NCBI GenBank assembly: GCA_002350525.1
Contig: DEFA01000030.1
Span: 1-23,278, forward strand
Source: Lachnospiraceae bacterium UBA2864
Lineage (GTDB): Bacteria; Bacillota; Clostridia; Lachnospirales; Lachnospiraceae
Reading direction: 5' to 3'
DNA length: 23,278 nucleotides
The translations under genes and the position numbers were made by a program. Numbering within the stretch: position 1 is the stretch's first letter; the number at the start of each line of letters is the position of its first letter. This document shows, one piece after another, positions 8,378-16,538 of the stretch. The notes beneath the pieces were generated by a model. That model had not been told where the DNA came from, did not search any database, and was given only the letters and a program-made list of their open reading frames with translations.

Positions 8378-10138
8378 ATGGAAAGCAGAATTAACGAATT
8401 AAAAACAAAAACAAGTGAAAGACTTAAGGAAGTAAAGAAAAAATCAGGGCTTATATCTATTCTGAGACTCATAAGCTTTGTCGGCGGTATACCTTTTCTT
8501 ATTGCCGGAATTTCAGATAAAAATGGCATGTATATATTTGCGGGAGCGTATCTTCTGATAACGTTCCTTTTTCTGATATATGTACATGCTGTATTTAAAA
8601 ATATGATTACTCACGATGAGACCTATATCGAAGTGCTCGATAGATACCTTAAAAGACTAGACGGAAGCTGGATGAATGAGTCCGATAACGGTTCGGACTT
8701 AATAAAACAGGAAGATGTTCTGGCTACGGATATAGACCTTTTGGGAAAAGCATCGCTCTTTCAGTATATATCTATAGCGCATACCCCGAAAGGAAGACGA
8801 AAACTCGCCGATTCCATAAGTCTTAAAACGGATAATCTTTCGGACAGAAAGAGAAGATATGAGGCTATTACCGAATTATCGAAGGCGGATGAATTCCGAT
8901 ACGAATTTGAAACAAGAACTATAAGGAATAAAGGGCTTCTGGAAGCTCCGGAGGTTTCAGGGGAGAAATTTCCGGGATGGATGTATCCGCTTATGCTTTT
9001 AGTTCCGGTAATCAATATAATTACTGTAATTGCATTCATTTGTTACGGAGCAAATCCGGGAATCATCCTGGCTTCCTTTGTAGCGGGACTTGCAATTACC
9101 TGGATTCCGAAGGGGAAACTAGACAGTCTTTCGGCACCTGTATATATATACGGTAAGTCTGCAGGGGATTTCTATGAAATACTGAACGAAATACATAAAA
9201 CTGAGTTTAAGTCAGAAATACTTTCCGGATTAAAGAGCAGTGTGGACGGACACAAGGGGATGCTTAAAGCTGTTAAAGACATGCAGAGAATAGGGGATCT
9301 TGCGGCTATCTCCTTTAATCCGATCATTCATATGCTTCTTGCGGGATTTATCGGCTGGGATTATTATCTGGCAAGGAGAACAGTTACCTGGACTGCAAAG
9401 AATAAAGATATATTTATACATTGCGAAAATCTGATCGCGGATTTCGAAGAACTCGGAAGTCTTTCGGTAATCTCAGCTCTGAGAGAAACCTGCGAACCTG
9501 TTATTACCGAAGATGAAAGTATAGTGTTTGAAGATTTATATCATCCTCTGATCAATAGAGAGAAAGTTGTAGCGAATTCCGGAACTTTAAGCGAACGTAT
9601 AACCGTTATTACGGGATCCAATATGTCGGGTAAGACAACATTTATGAGAACAATTGCGGTAAATGCTGTTCTTGCCTATGTCGGTGCGGGTGTCGCGGCA
9701 AAAGAGTTTAAGCTTCCGGTAATGAAGCTCTTTACATCTATGAGAATTACGGATGATGTCAGTGAAGGAATATCAACATTTTATGCAGAGATTCTCCGTA
9801 TAAAAAAAGCGGCGGATTATGTGGAGTCAGGTTCGGAGCCGCCGGCTCTCTGCCTGATAGATGAGATTTTCAAAGGAACCAATTCGGCGGACAGGATAGT
9901 TGGAGCGACCGAAGCCGTTAAGAAGCTTTCAAGCGGCCGGTGCATGGTAATTCTTACAACGCATGATTTTGAACTTTGCGATATAAAGTCGGCTGACGGA
10001 CAGCCTGCGGACAATTATCATTTCGAAGAACATTACCAAAATGATGAGATTTTATTCGATTATAAGATGAAATCCGGCAGATGTACGACAAGAAATGCAA
10101 TTGCATTGTTGAAAATGGCAGGAATTGTTAAAAACTAA
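8378..10138 (+). CDS. Membrane-anchored MutS-family ATPase
   Basis: A 586-residue protein whose C-terminal third is a MutS-type ATPase domain. It has Walker A GSNMSGKTT (413-421), Walker B LCLIDE (D495, E496), a preceding STFYAE segment and a TTHD motif after it. It lacks the mismatch-recognition domain I of MutS1, and the nuclease (Smr) tail of MutS2. Instead two pairs of membrane helices are visible at about 25-43/51-69 and about 202-245, so it should sit in the membrane with the ATPase in the cytoplasm. Such MutS-related proteins are found in Firmicutes and Bacteroidetes without a firm function, and a role in mismatch repair is doubtful. The ATG at 8378 follows AGGCAGGG. The first in-frame ATG, at 8300, has no ribosome site. 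The gene is followed by a separate promoter. Confidence 0.85.
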   Translation: MESRINELKTKTSERLKEVKKKSGLISILRLISFVGGIPFLIAGISDKNGMYIFAGAYLLITFLFLIYVHAVFKNMITHDETYIEVLDRYLKRLDGSWMNESDNGSDLIKQEDVLATDIDLLGKASLFQYISIAHTPKGRRKLADSISLKTDNLSDRKRRYEAITELSKADEFRYEFETRTIRNKGLLEAPEVSGEKFPGWMYPLMLLVPVINIITVIAFICYGANPGIILASFVAGLAITWIPKGKLDSLSAPVYIYGKSAGDFYEILNEIHKTEFKSEILSGLKSSVDGHKGMLKAVKDMQRIGDLAAISFNPIIHMLLAGFIGWDYYLARRTVTWTAKNKDIFIHCENLIADFEELGSLSVISALRETCEPVITEDESIVFEDLYHPLINREKVVANSGTLSERITVITGSNMSGKTTFMRTIAVNAVLAYVGAGVAAKEFKLPVMKLFTSMRITDDVSEGISTFYAEILRIKKAADYVESGSEPPALCLIDEIFKGTNSADRIVGATEAVKKLSSGRCMVILTTHDFELCDIKSADGQPADNYHFEEHYQNDEILFDYKMKSGRCTTRNAIALLKMAGIVKN

Positions 10139-10171
10139 CAAAAATTTCTGTAAAATATAAACAAAATGACG

Positions 10172-10200
10172 TTGATAAAATTCGCTTTATAGTTTATAAT
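10172..10200 (+). promoter_or_regulatory. Strong sigma-70/SigA promoter for the 694-residue protein gene
   Basis: TTGATA (10172-10177), a 17-base spacer and a perfect TATAAT (10195-10200). The start point should be near 10207, leaving a leader of about 50 bases before the ATG at 10258. Confidence 0.75.
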
Positions 10201-10217
10201 TTTTAATGTGTCGATAG

Positions 10218-10227
10218 TGTGTACACA
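10218..10227. promoter_or_regulatory. Palindrome just downstream of a promoter, possible operator
   Basis: TGTGTACACA is a perfect 10-base palindrome about 11 bases after the predicted transcription start. Its position would suit a repressor site. A chance palindrome cannot be excluded. Confidence 0.3.
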
Positions 10228-10257
10228 GCATTTTATATAGTTAGGAGGAATATAGAG

Positions 10258-12342
10258 ATGGCTTTACCGGCTAATATTACTGGAAGTGACAACAATGTTC
10301 TCTCAATAGCAGCCTCAAATAATAAAAGTCTTCTTATCCGTTTCCTGAATGAGCAGGTAGAAGATGGATTTTATGCTCTTGTAATCGACTATCTTAAGGA
10401 TAGCAACTTTGATCTTAAGACCATGAATGTCGAGGATGATGTAAGAGCACAGTGTTCAAAACTTTATGAGTTAGGCGATTTTGTAGACGAGAATATTAAG
10501 GCAAAAGAAAGGTACGAGATTGATGAGTGGATAGAACCGCTTTTCAGTTTTGTTTATGGTGATATCGATCCTTCTGATATTGATGCACCTATTAATACAA
10601 CTGGTATATATCGTTACAGCATCTGGCTTATCTATTTATATCAGAGAGAGAAGTTCGGAGAGGCTATGCGCCTTATCGGCGAGCGTATCGCACCGCTTCT
10701 TATCAATGTAAGTTATCAGATACTTGAGGATGACGAAAGACCTAAGAATTTTGACAAGGCTCTGCTCGGATACCTTGATCTCATTAACGTTGTTATGGAG
10801 ATGGGACTTCCGACATCACTTGCCAATTCAGAAGCTTATCTTTCAAATCTTGAAGTTTTATATGATTATATTGTTGAAGATCCTCATGTAGGAAACGATT
10901 ATAAGACACAGCTTTCAATCGGTCTCTTCAATACATTTATTGCCAATAAGGATTACAATAAAGCATTTGAGTTCTACGGACTTAATGCTGAGTATATCCC
11001 TATCGATAATCTTGCTGTATACGAAAGCTTTAAAGAGCTTATCAGGAATGTTAACAGTACACAGGACACAAGCGTACTCTCAAGAAATGTTCTTACAGCT
11101 ATATCAAAACAGGAGCTTTATAACAAGAGAATTGATACTCTTATCAATGAAGTATCCGCATTTGTTAAGAAGGTTTATCTTTATATCGAGAATGAGCCGG
11201 ATATGAAGAAGCATCTTCAGACACTCGGTGCAGGTACACAGCTCACCGGTAAGACCAACATTTTCGAAGGTCTCTATGAATACAACCTCGTATTCTATGA
11301 GTGTGGTATTAAAGAGCTTGTTAATTCAGATGTTTCAGCCCGCCCATGGGAAGAGAAGTATGAGATTCTCGAGAAGCTGTATACAACACTTAATGTTGTA
11401 TTCGACGGATACAATGTATATGAGCTTTCAAACAAGATTGAGCATCAGTATGTTGAAATTACATGGATCAATGACTATGTAAATGCTAATCCGTCACTCC
11501 TTAAGATGTTCTTCAGTATCAAAGAGAAGATCAAGGCATTTAAGGTACGTAAGAATGCAATCCTTGAGAAGTCTAAGACAAATTACGAGATCAAGCAGAT
11601 GATCGATGATCGTCAGAAGACTCTTATCTTCCTTGCAGCCGAAGATATGGTTGCAAACGGTCTTAACGGCGGAAGAATCGCAATCATCAACAGTGATTAC
11701 GATCCAAAGATTGCTGAGAAGTACCTCATCAAGACTTACGCTGAGGTCAGTGTACCAAGCAAGTACAGAAAGGCAGATGCAAGTTCCGGTACAGGTGGTC
11801 TTTTCGGACGTAAGGTTACAACCACTATGGATCCGGACCTTCGTAAGCTCCTTGATGATTCAAAGATTGAAGAGATGCTTCTTAAGTCAGAGTGGCTTTG
11901 GAATCAGTATCAGCACAAGGGGGCACCTGAGCAGACTCCTCAGGAAGCTACATACAGTGTAGTATGTCTTATCAAGGCAGTTGAAAGACTTATCGATAAG
12001 AAAGCCGGAACAGCTGTTAAGACAGATACCACTCCTAACAAGAAGGTTATCATTACCAAGACAGGTAAGGTTATAGAGCTTTCGGATGAGAGCAATCCAT
12101 CACCATCAAGCAGCTCACAGCCTACATCAACTGTAGTTGAGAATATCAACAACATTCAGGCTAATCTTAAAGATAAGTCAGATGAGAATACAGAATACGT
12201 TAAGGAATACGTAAATTCATGGCTGGATATGCTTCTTAAGGCTAAGTTCGATATGGATACAATGCTTACTCTGTTTGAGGCAGAGGAGATAAGAAACAGA
12301 TCTTATCAGGTTCTTAAAAAGCTTAGAGCTGATATGTTGTAG
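10258..12342 (+). CDS. Large cytoplasmic protein of unknown function
   Basis: I do not recognise this 694-residue protein. It has no signal peptide, no membrane segment and no catalytic motif that I can identify. Residues 1-600 look mostly alpha-helical, with phrases such as NKDYNKAFEFYGLNAEY that recall TPR-like helical hairpins. A low-complexity Ser/Pro/Thr linker (about 615-635) separates a C-terminal helical segment of about 60 residues ending in EEIRNRSYQVLKKLRADML. The start at 10258 is set by AGGAGG nine bases upstream; the in-frame ATG at 10219 has no such site. It is a single-gene transcription unit with a near-consensus promoter and a strong terminator, and uses frequent codons, all of which suggests abundant expression. 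It could be a structural or scaffold protein; this is inference. Confidence 0.75.
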   Translation: MALPANITGSDNNVLSIAASNNKSLLIRFLNEQVEDGFYALVIDYLKDSNFDLKTMNVEDDVRAQCSKLYELGDFVDENIKAKERYEIDEWIEPLFSFVYGDIDPSDIDAPINTTGIYRYSIWLIYLYQREKFGEAMRLIGERIAPLLINVSYQILEDDERPKNFDKALLGYLDLINVVMEMGLPTSLANSEAYLSNLEVLYDYIVEDPHVGNDYKTQLSIGLFNTFIANKDYNKAFEFYGLNAEYIPIDNLAVYESFKELIRNVNSTQDTSVLSRNVLTAISKQELYNKRIDTLINEVSAFVKKVYLYIENEPDMKKHLQTLGAGTQLTGKTNIFEGLYEYNLVFYECGIKELVNSDVSARPWEEKYEILEKLYTTLNVVFDGYNVYELSNKIEHQYVEITWINDYVNANPSLLKMFFSIKEKIKAFKVRKNAILEKSKTNYEIKQMIDDRQKTLIFLAAEDMVANGLNGGRIAIINSDYDPKIAEKYLIKTYAEVSVPSKYRKADASSGTGGLFGRKVTTTMDPDLRKLLDDSKIEEMLLKSEWLWNQYQHKGAPEQTPQEATYSVVCLIKAVERLIDKKAGTAVKTDTTPNKKVIITKTGKVIELSDESNPSPSSSSQPTSTVVENINNIQANLKDKSDENTEYVKEYVNSWLDMLLKAKFDMDTMLTLFEAEEIRNRSYQVLKKLRADML

Positions 12343-12368
12343 GATGATTAATTAACAAGATTTTATGG

Positions 12369-12403
12369 GACGTCGGATGAATAATCCGGCGTCTTATTTT
12401 TTT
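12369..12403 (+). terminator. Intrinsic terminator after the 694-residue protein gene
   Basis: GACGTCGGAT (12369-12378) pairs with ATCCGGCGTC (12384-12393) with one G-T wobble and a five-base loop. The run TTATTTTTTT follows. Confidence 0.9.
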
Positions 12404-12482
12404 AAGACATTTTGGGGACGGAGAATTATCCATTCCCAAATATGCTCTGCTCTGATTTGTTGAAATAATTTAACGATAGTTA

Positions 12483-12511
12483 ATGACTAGTCTGACAATA
12501 TATGTTAGAAT
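12483..12511 (+). promoter_or_regulatory. Candidate promoter for the GGDEF/EAL gene
   Basis: ATGACT (12483-12488), a 17-base spacer and TAGAAT (12506-12511) with an extended -10 TG. An inverted repeat, TTAAC-GATA-GTTAA (12470-12483), abuts the -35. The -10 area matches the promoter before 1580 at 17 of 22 positions. No c-di-GMP riboswitch consensus was recognised in the 218 bases between the flanking genes. Confidence 0.4.
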
Positions 12512-12560
12512 ATTTATATGTGTATGTTAACGTCGGTTTTTGTGTTTTGGAGTGACATAT

Positions 12561-15500
12561 ATGGCTGTACAAGAGCAGGTATTTAATAAGATAGCAGAAG
12601 CTTTGCTTGTTGATTATTCAAGCGTTTATTATGTGAATGCTGTTACCAATGAGTATTTTTGGTATTCGGTGAATCCGGAGTATCATTCATTGAGTCTGGA
12701 ACATACAGGGGATGATTTTTTTGAAAACTTAAAACGTGATTGTAAGTTGGTTATATATGAAGAAGATCAGCATATTTTTCTTGAAGATATTCAAAAAGAT
12801 AATCTTCTTTCTGATATGAAAAAAGGAAGTATGCAGAAGATAGAATACAGGCTTATGATCAATGGTATTCCGGTATGGCATACACTCAGACTTATCAGAG
12901 GCATTGATGACACATCGGATTATTTTATTCTTGGTGTAATAAATATAGATGATGAGTATAAGAGACGTGAATCTGAAATAGAAAACAAGCGTCAGAAGGA
13001 GATTTATAATCAGATTTCATCGAGTCTGGCAAGTCATTATGATAATTTGTATTATGTCGATGTTGATACGAGCCATTATATTGAAATTTCATCGGTTGAT
13101 GAATACAAGAAGTTGAATGTTCCGCCGGAAGGGAATGACTTTTTTGCTGAAAGCAGAAGGAATATACGAAAGTATGTTCATCCTGAAGATCAGGAAAGAG
13201 TTATCAGATTATTTTACAAAGATGAAGTACTTTTGTACATAAATGATAAAACTTCTGTTTCTATTGAATATCGACTCATAGTTGATGATAACGTAAAACA
13301 TGTAAGATATACTATGATCATGTCAAGAGACAGAAAGCATTTAATAATGTGTCTTGAGAATATAGATAAAGAGGTTGAAAATGAACTTGCGTTCAAAAGA
13401 ATTGAGGAAAAAAGTATTACTTATACGCAGATAGCAGAAAGCCTTGCGGCACGTTATGATCTTATCTATTATGTAGATTCAATTTCTGATCATTATATGT
13501 TATTTTCTGCACATGAAACTTATGGAGGACTTGAGGTGCGGGAAGAAGGTGATATGTTCTTTGATACGGCAATTCAGAATGTAGATCGGATAATACTTCC
13601 AAATGACAGAAATCGGCTTAAGCTTTTTTTAAACAAAGATAGTTTTATATCAGGTCTGGAGAATTCCAAACAGCTTGTTGAAGACTATCGTATGTATATC
13701 AATGGCGGAACTATACAATATACACGATTGAAGGTTGTGTGGTCGTCTGACAAGAGCCACTTCATAATCTGTGTTGAGAACAGAGATGAATATGTTAAAA
13801 GAGAAAAAGAACATATTGAACAGCTTACAATGGCAAATGAACTTGCCAGACGTGACGGACTTACAGGAATAAGAAATATAACAGCTTATCGGGAACTCGA
13901 AGCTGAGATGGATAAAAAAATTAAAGAAGGAGATGAAGAACAGTTCGGTATAGCCATATTTGATATTAATAACCTTAAAGTTGTGAATGATACACAGGGG
14001 CACAAAGCCGGTGATGAACTTATTAAGGAATCTTGCAAACTTGTATGTCGTATCTTTAGTCATAGTCCTGTATACAGAATCGGTGGTGATGAATTTGCAG
14101 TAATTCTCAGGGGAAATGATTATAGCGACAGGATCAATCTGTTTGCCTTATTTAAGAGACAGGTGGAGGAAAATCTCAGAATCGGTGAGGGCGCTGTTAT
14201 CGCAGCAGGAATGACAGAGTTCCGTAAACTCGAAGATAAAAATCTCGGTGATATGTTTATACGTGCCGATGAAAGCATGTATGACAATAAGGCTCGTCTT
14301 AAAGAAGAGAAATTCCGTCTGGAGATAAGGGGTGAAAAAACAGCGCCTGAATTTAAGAGTATTCCGGATGACAGAAGAACGATTCTTGATACATTATTTA
14401 AAGCGTTTGATGTTGTATCCGAGGGCACATATATATATATTTGTGATATGAAATATGATTTTTCGAAATGGTCGAAAAACTGTATTGATACATATGGATT
14501 GCCGTCGGAATATATGTATGGAGCAGGTGATATATGGGAAGGATATATACATCCCGAAGATAGAGAAGGATTTCATAAAGCAATCGAGGAAATCTTTGCA
14601 GGCGATACATCAGGGCATAATATGCAGTACCGCGTTATTAATCTTGACGGGAATTATGATGTATGTACATGCAAAGGAATAGTAATGCGCGATCTTATGG
14701 GAAATCCTGATTATTTTGCAGGGACTATCCGTAATCATGGAAACCAGGGACATATTGACAGTCTGACAGGTCTGAGAAATCAATATAGTTTTTTTGATGA
14801 TCTTGATGGATATATAAAGAGAAGTACGAAATTAAATGTATTGTTACTCGGTGTCAGTAAATTTTCCGAGATTAATGAAATGTACGGATATCACTTCGGA
14901 AATCGCGTTCTTCAGATGTTTGCCAGAAAGGTTCTTGAGACAACGGGGAATACGGGACATTGTTACAGACTTGACGGAACCAAGTTTGCTGTAATAAGCA
15001 ATTCTTTATCTGTTGATGAGATAAAAGAAAAATATGTATATTTTCGAAGTTTCTTCAGGGATAGCTTTGAAGTTGAAGAAAGAAAGATCATTCTGAATAC
15101 GAACTGCGGTCTCGTGACAGTTGATCATTTCGATTTTGATTCTCAGACAGTATACGGATGTTTGAGTTATGCTTATAATGAATCGAAAGCCGGTCATCAG
15201 GGAAATCTTATGGAGTTTCATAATGATTATAATGAATATAATCGGCATAGACTTGAGAAGCTTCATGCAATTCGTGCTTCCATAATGCATGGTTATAAGG
15301 GATTCTATCTCATGTATCAGCCTGTGGTTGATGCAAAGACAGAGAAACTTATAGGTGCGGAAGCTCTTCTCAGGTGGAAGAATGATACCTATGGCGTTGT
15401 TCCTCCGGATCAGTTTATACCGCTTCTTGAGTCGGATCCGATGTTTCCCGAGCTCGGAGAATGGATAATCAAAGAAGCGATTATAGCATCGAAGAAGATA

Positions 15501-16031
15501 CTTAAATCGGAACCTGATTTTGTGATAAATGTTAATCTTTCCTATACACAGCTGGAGGAGCCTGATTTTGTAGATATAGTATTCAGGATATTAGATGATA
15601 TGGAGTATCCTCCGGATCATATATGTTTTGAAGTTACGGAAAGATGCAGACTGCTCGATATAGATCATTTGAAAAATGTTACGGCACGTCTGAAATCCAG
15701 AGGAATACTTGTCGCTCTGGATGATTTCGGAACAGGATTCTCATCGGTCGGAATAGTCAAGGAACTTCCTTTTGATATCATCAAAATTGACAGAGGATTT
15801 ATTCAGAAGATTGAAGACAGTAAGACCGACAGAGAATTGATAAAATATTTCTCGGGACTTGCTTCCCTTTACGGAGCTAAGGTCTGCGTAGAAGGAATAG
15901 AAACCGAAGGAATGAGAGATATACTTCAGCATTTCGGTGTCGGCAGCTTCCAGGGATATTATTATGCTAAGCCGCTTATGCTGGATCAGTTTTTTGAATG
16001 GCGAGACTCATTCTTGGATAAAAGAGGGTGA
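12561..16031 (+). CDS. Multi-PAS GGDEF/EAL protein: cyclic-di-GMP cyclase/phosphodiesterase
   Basis: A 1156-residue soluble signalling protein with no membrane segment. Three related PAS-like units of about 140 residues fill residues 1-425, each opening with a phrase like LAxxYDxxYYVD. A first GGDEF domain (about 428-590) has an intact GGDEF at 508-512. A fourth PAS domain (about 605-740, GYIHPEDREGF) is followed by a second GGDEF-like domain (about 745-905) in which the signature reads DGTKF (805-809), so it is probably catalytically dead. The C-terminal EAL domain keeps EAL (934-936), NVNLS, FEVTER, DDFGTG (1054-1059), KIDRGF and VEGIET, so c-di-GMP hydrolysis is expected. The start is set by GGAG (12549-12552) eight bases before the ATG. 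The 3' end overlaps yqeG, on the other strand, by 46 bases. Confidence 0.92.
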   Translation: MAVQEQVFNKIAEALLVDYSSVYYVNAVTNEYFWYSVNPEYHSLSLEHTGDDFFENLKRDCKLVIYEEDQHIFLEDIQKDNLLSDMKKGSMQKIEYRLMINGIPVWHTLRLIRGIDDTSDYFILGVINIDDEYKRRESEIENKRQKEIYNQISSSLASHYDNLYYVDVDTSHYIEISSVDEYKKLNVPPEGNDFFAESRRNIRKYVHPEDQERVIRLFYKDEVLLYINDKTSVSIEYRLIVDDNVKHVRYTMIMSRDRKHLIMCLENIDKEVENELAFKRIEEKSITYTQIAESLAARYDLIYYVDSISDHYMLFSAHETYGGLEVREEGDMFFDTAIQNVDRIILPNDRNRLKLFLNKDSFISGLENSKQLVEDYRMYINGGTIQYTRLKVVWSSDKSHFIICVENRDEYVKREKEHIEQLTMANELARRDGLTGIRNITAYRELEAEMDKKIKEGDEEQFGIAIFDINNLKVVNDTQGHKAGDELIKESCKLVCRIFSHSPVYRIGGDEFAVILRGNDYSDRINLFALFKRQVEENLRIGEGAVIAAGMTEFRKLEDKNLGDMFIRADESMYDNKARLKEEKFRLEIRGEKTAPEFKSIPDDRRTILDTLFKAFDVVSEGTYIYICDMKYDFSKWSKNCIDTYGLPSEYMYGAGDIWEGYIHPEDREGFHKAIEEIFAGDTSGHNMQYRVINLDGNYDVCTCKGIVMRDLMGNPDYFAGTIRNHGNQGHIDSLTGLRNQYSFFDDLDGYIKRSTKLNVLLLGVSKFSEINEMYGYHFGNRVLQMFARKVLETTGNTGHCYRLDGTKFAVISNSLSVDEIKEKYVYFRSFFRDSFEVEERKIILNTNCGLVTVDHFDFDSQTVYGCLSYAYNESKAGHQGNLMEFHNDYNEYNRHRLEKLHAIRASIMHGYKGFYLMYQPVVDAKTEKLIGAEALLRWKNDTYGVVPPDQFIPLLESDPMFPELGEWIIKEAIIASKKILKSEPDFVINVNLSYTQLEEPDFVDIVFRILDDMEYPPDHICFEVTERCRLLDIDHLKNVTARLKSRGILVALDDFGTGFSSVGIVKELPFDIIKIDRGFIQKIEDSKTDRELIKYFSGLASLYGAKVCVEGIETEGMRDILQHFGVGSFQGYYYAKPLMLDQFFEWRDSFLDKRG

Positions 16032-16519
16032 CGTCTGAGATAAAGTTTTATAAGAGGGGATTCAAGTCGTCTTTTAAGGATGATCTGAATCTCCTCATGT
16101 TTATCTATTGGCTTTACAAGTATAGAATGTATATTGGCGTTGTTGGCTCCCCATATATCCGTAAAGAGCTGATCACCGACGAACAGAGTGTTTGAGGTAT
16201 CGGTTCCCATGCGGCGCATTCCTTCGAGATATCCTTTAGCCAGAGGCTTTCCTGCTTTGTATACATATTCAATACCGAGACTGTCGGCAAAACTTTTGAC
16301 GCGTTCTTCGTCATTATTGGATATTACACATATCTTCAGACCGACCTTTTTCATCCTTCTTATAAGGCTTACGGCTTTTTCATCTGACGGAAAATCGTGA
16401 GGAACAAGAGTGTTGTCTATATCGAACAGGACGGCTCGGTAGCCGAGATTATAATACTTTTTGAAATTTATGCTGTACGTTGAATCGTAATATTCATCCG
16501 GAAAAAGAAATTTGCCCAT
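15986..16519 (-). CDS. yqeG: YqeG-family HAD phosphatase
   Basis: A 177-residue HAD-superfamily (IIIA) hydrolase of the YqeG type. The nucleophile motif is FDIDNTLV (D33, D35), motif II is VISNN (S67), motif III contains the lysine of KAGKP (88-92), and the acidic motif is GDQLFTD (D116, D121). Family members are predicted cytoplasmic phosphatases of unknown substrate, close in sequence to phosphatidylglycerophosphate phosphatases. AAAGGA precedes the ATG at a suitable distance. It starts 19 bases after the uvrC stop, so the two are probably one transcript. The last 46 bases overlap the 3' end of the GGDEF/EAL gene on the other strand. Confidence 0.92.
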   Translation of the reverse strand: MGKFLFPDEYYDSTYSINFKKYYNLGYRAVLFDIDNTLVPHDFPSDEKAVSLIRRMKKVGLKICVISNNDEERVKSFADSLGIEYVYKAGKPLAKGYLEGMRRMGTDTSNTLFVGDQLFTDIWGANNANIHSILVKPIDKHEEIQIILKRRLESPLIKLYLRRHPLLSKNESRHSKN

Positions 16520-16538
16520 TTATATATTCCTTTACAAG

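Noticed and set aside
10219..10257. Longer N-terminus for the 694-residue protein from 10219
   Set aside because: The AGGAGG at 10243-10248 lies inside this extension and is spaced for the ATG at 10258. The extension would also overlap the leader palindrome.
12404..12560. Cyclic-di-GMP riboswitch upstream of the GGDEF/EAL gene
   Set aside because: The region lacks the conserved bases of the GEMM motifs. Only a weak TTTGGGGA/TTCCCAAA hairpin and a promoter are seen.
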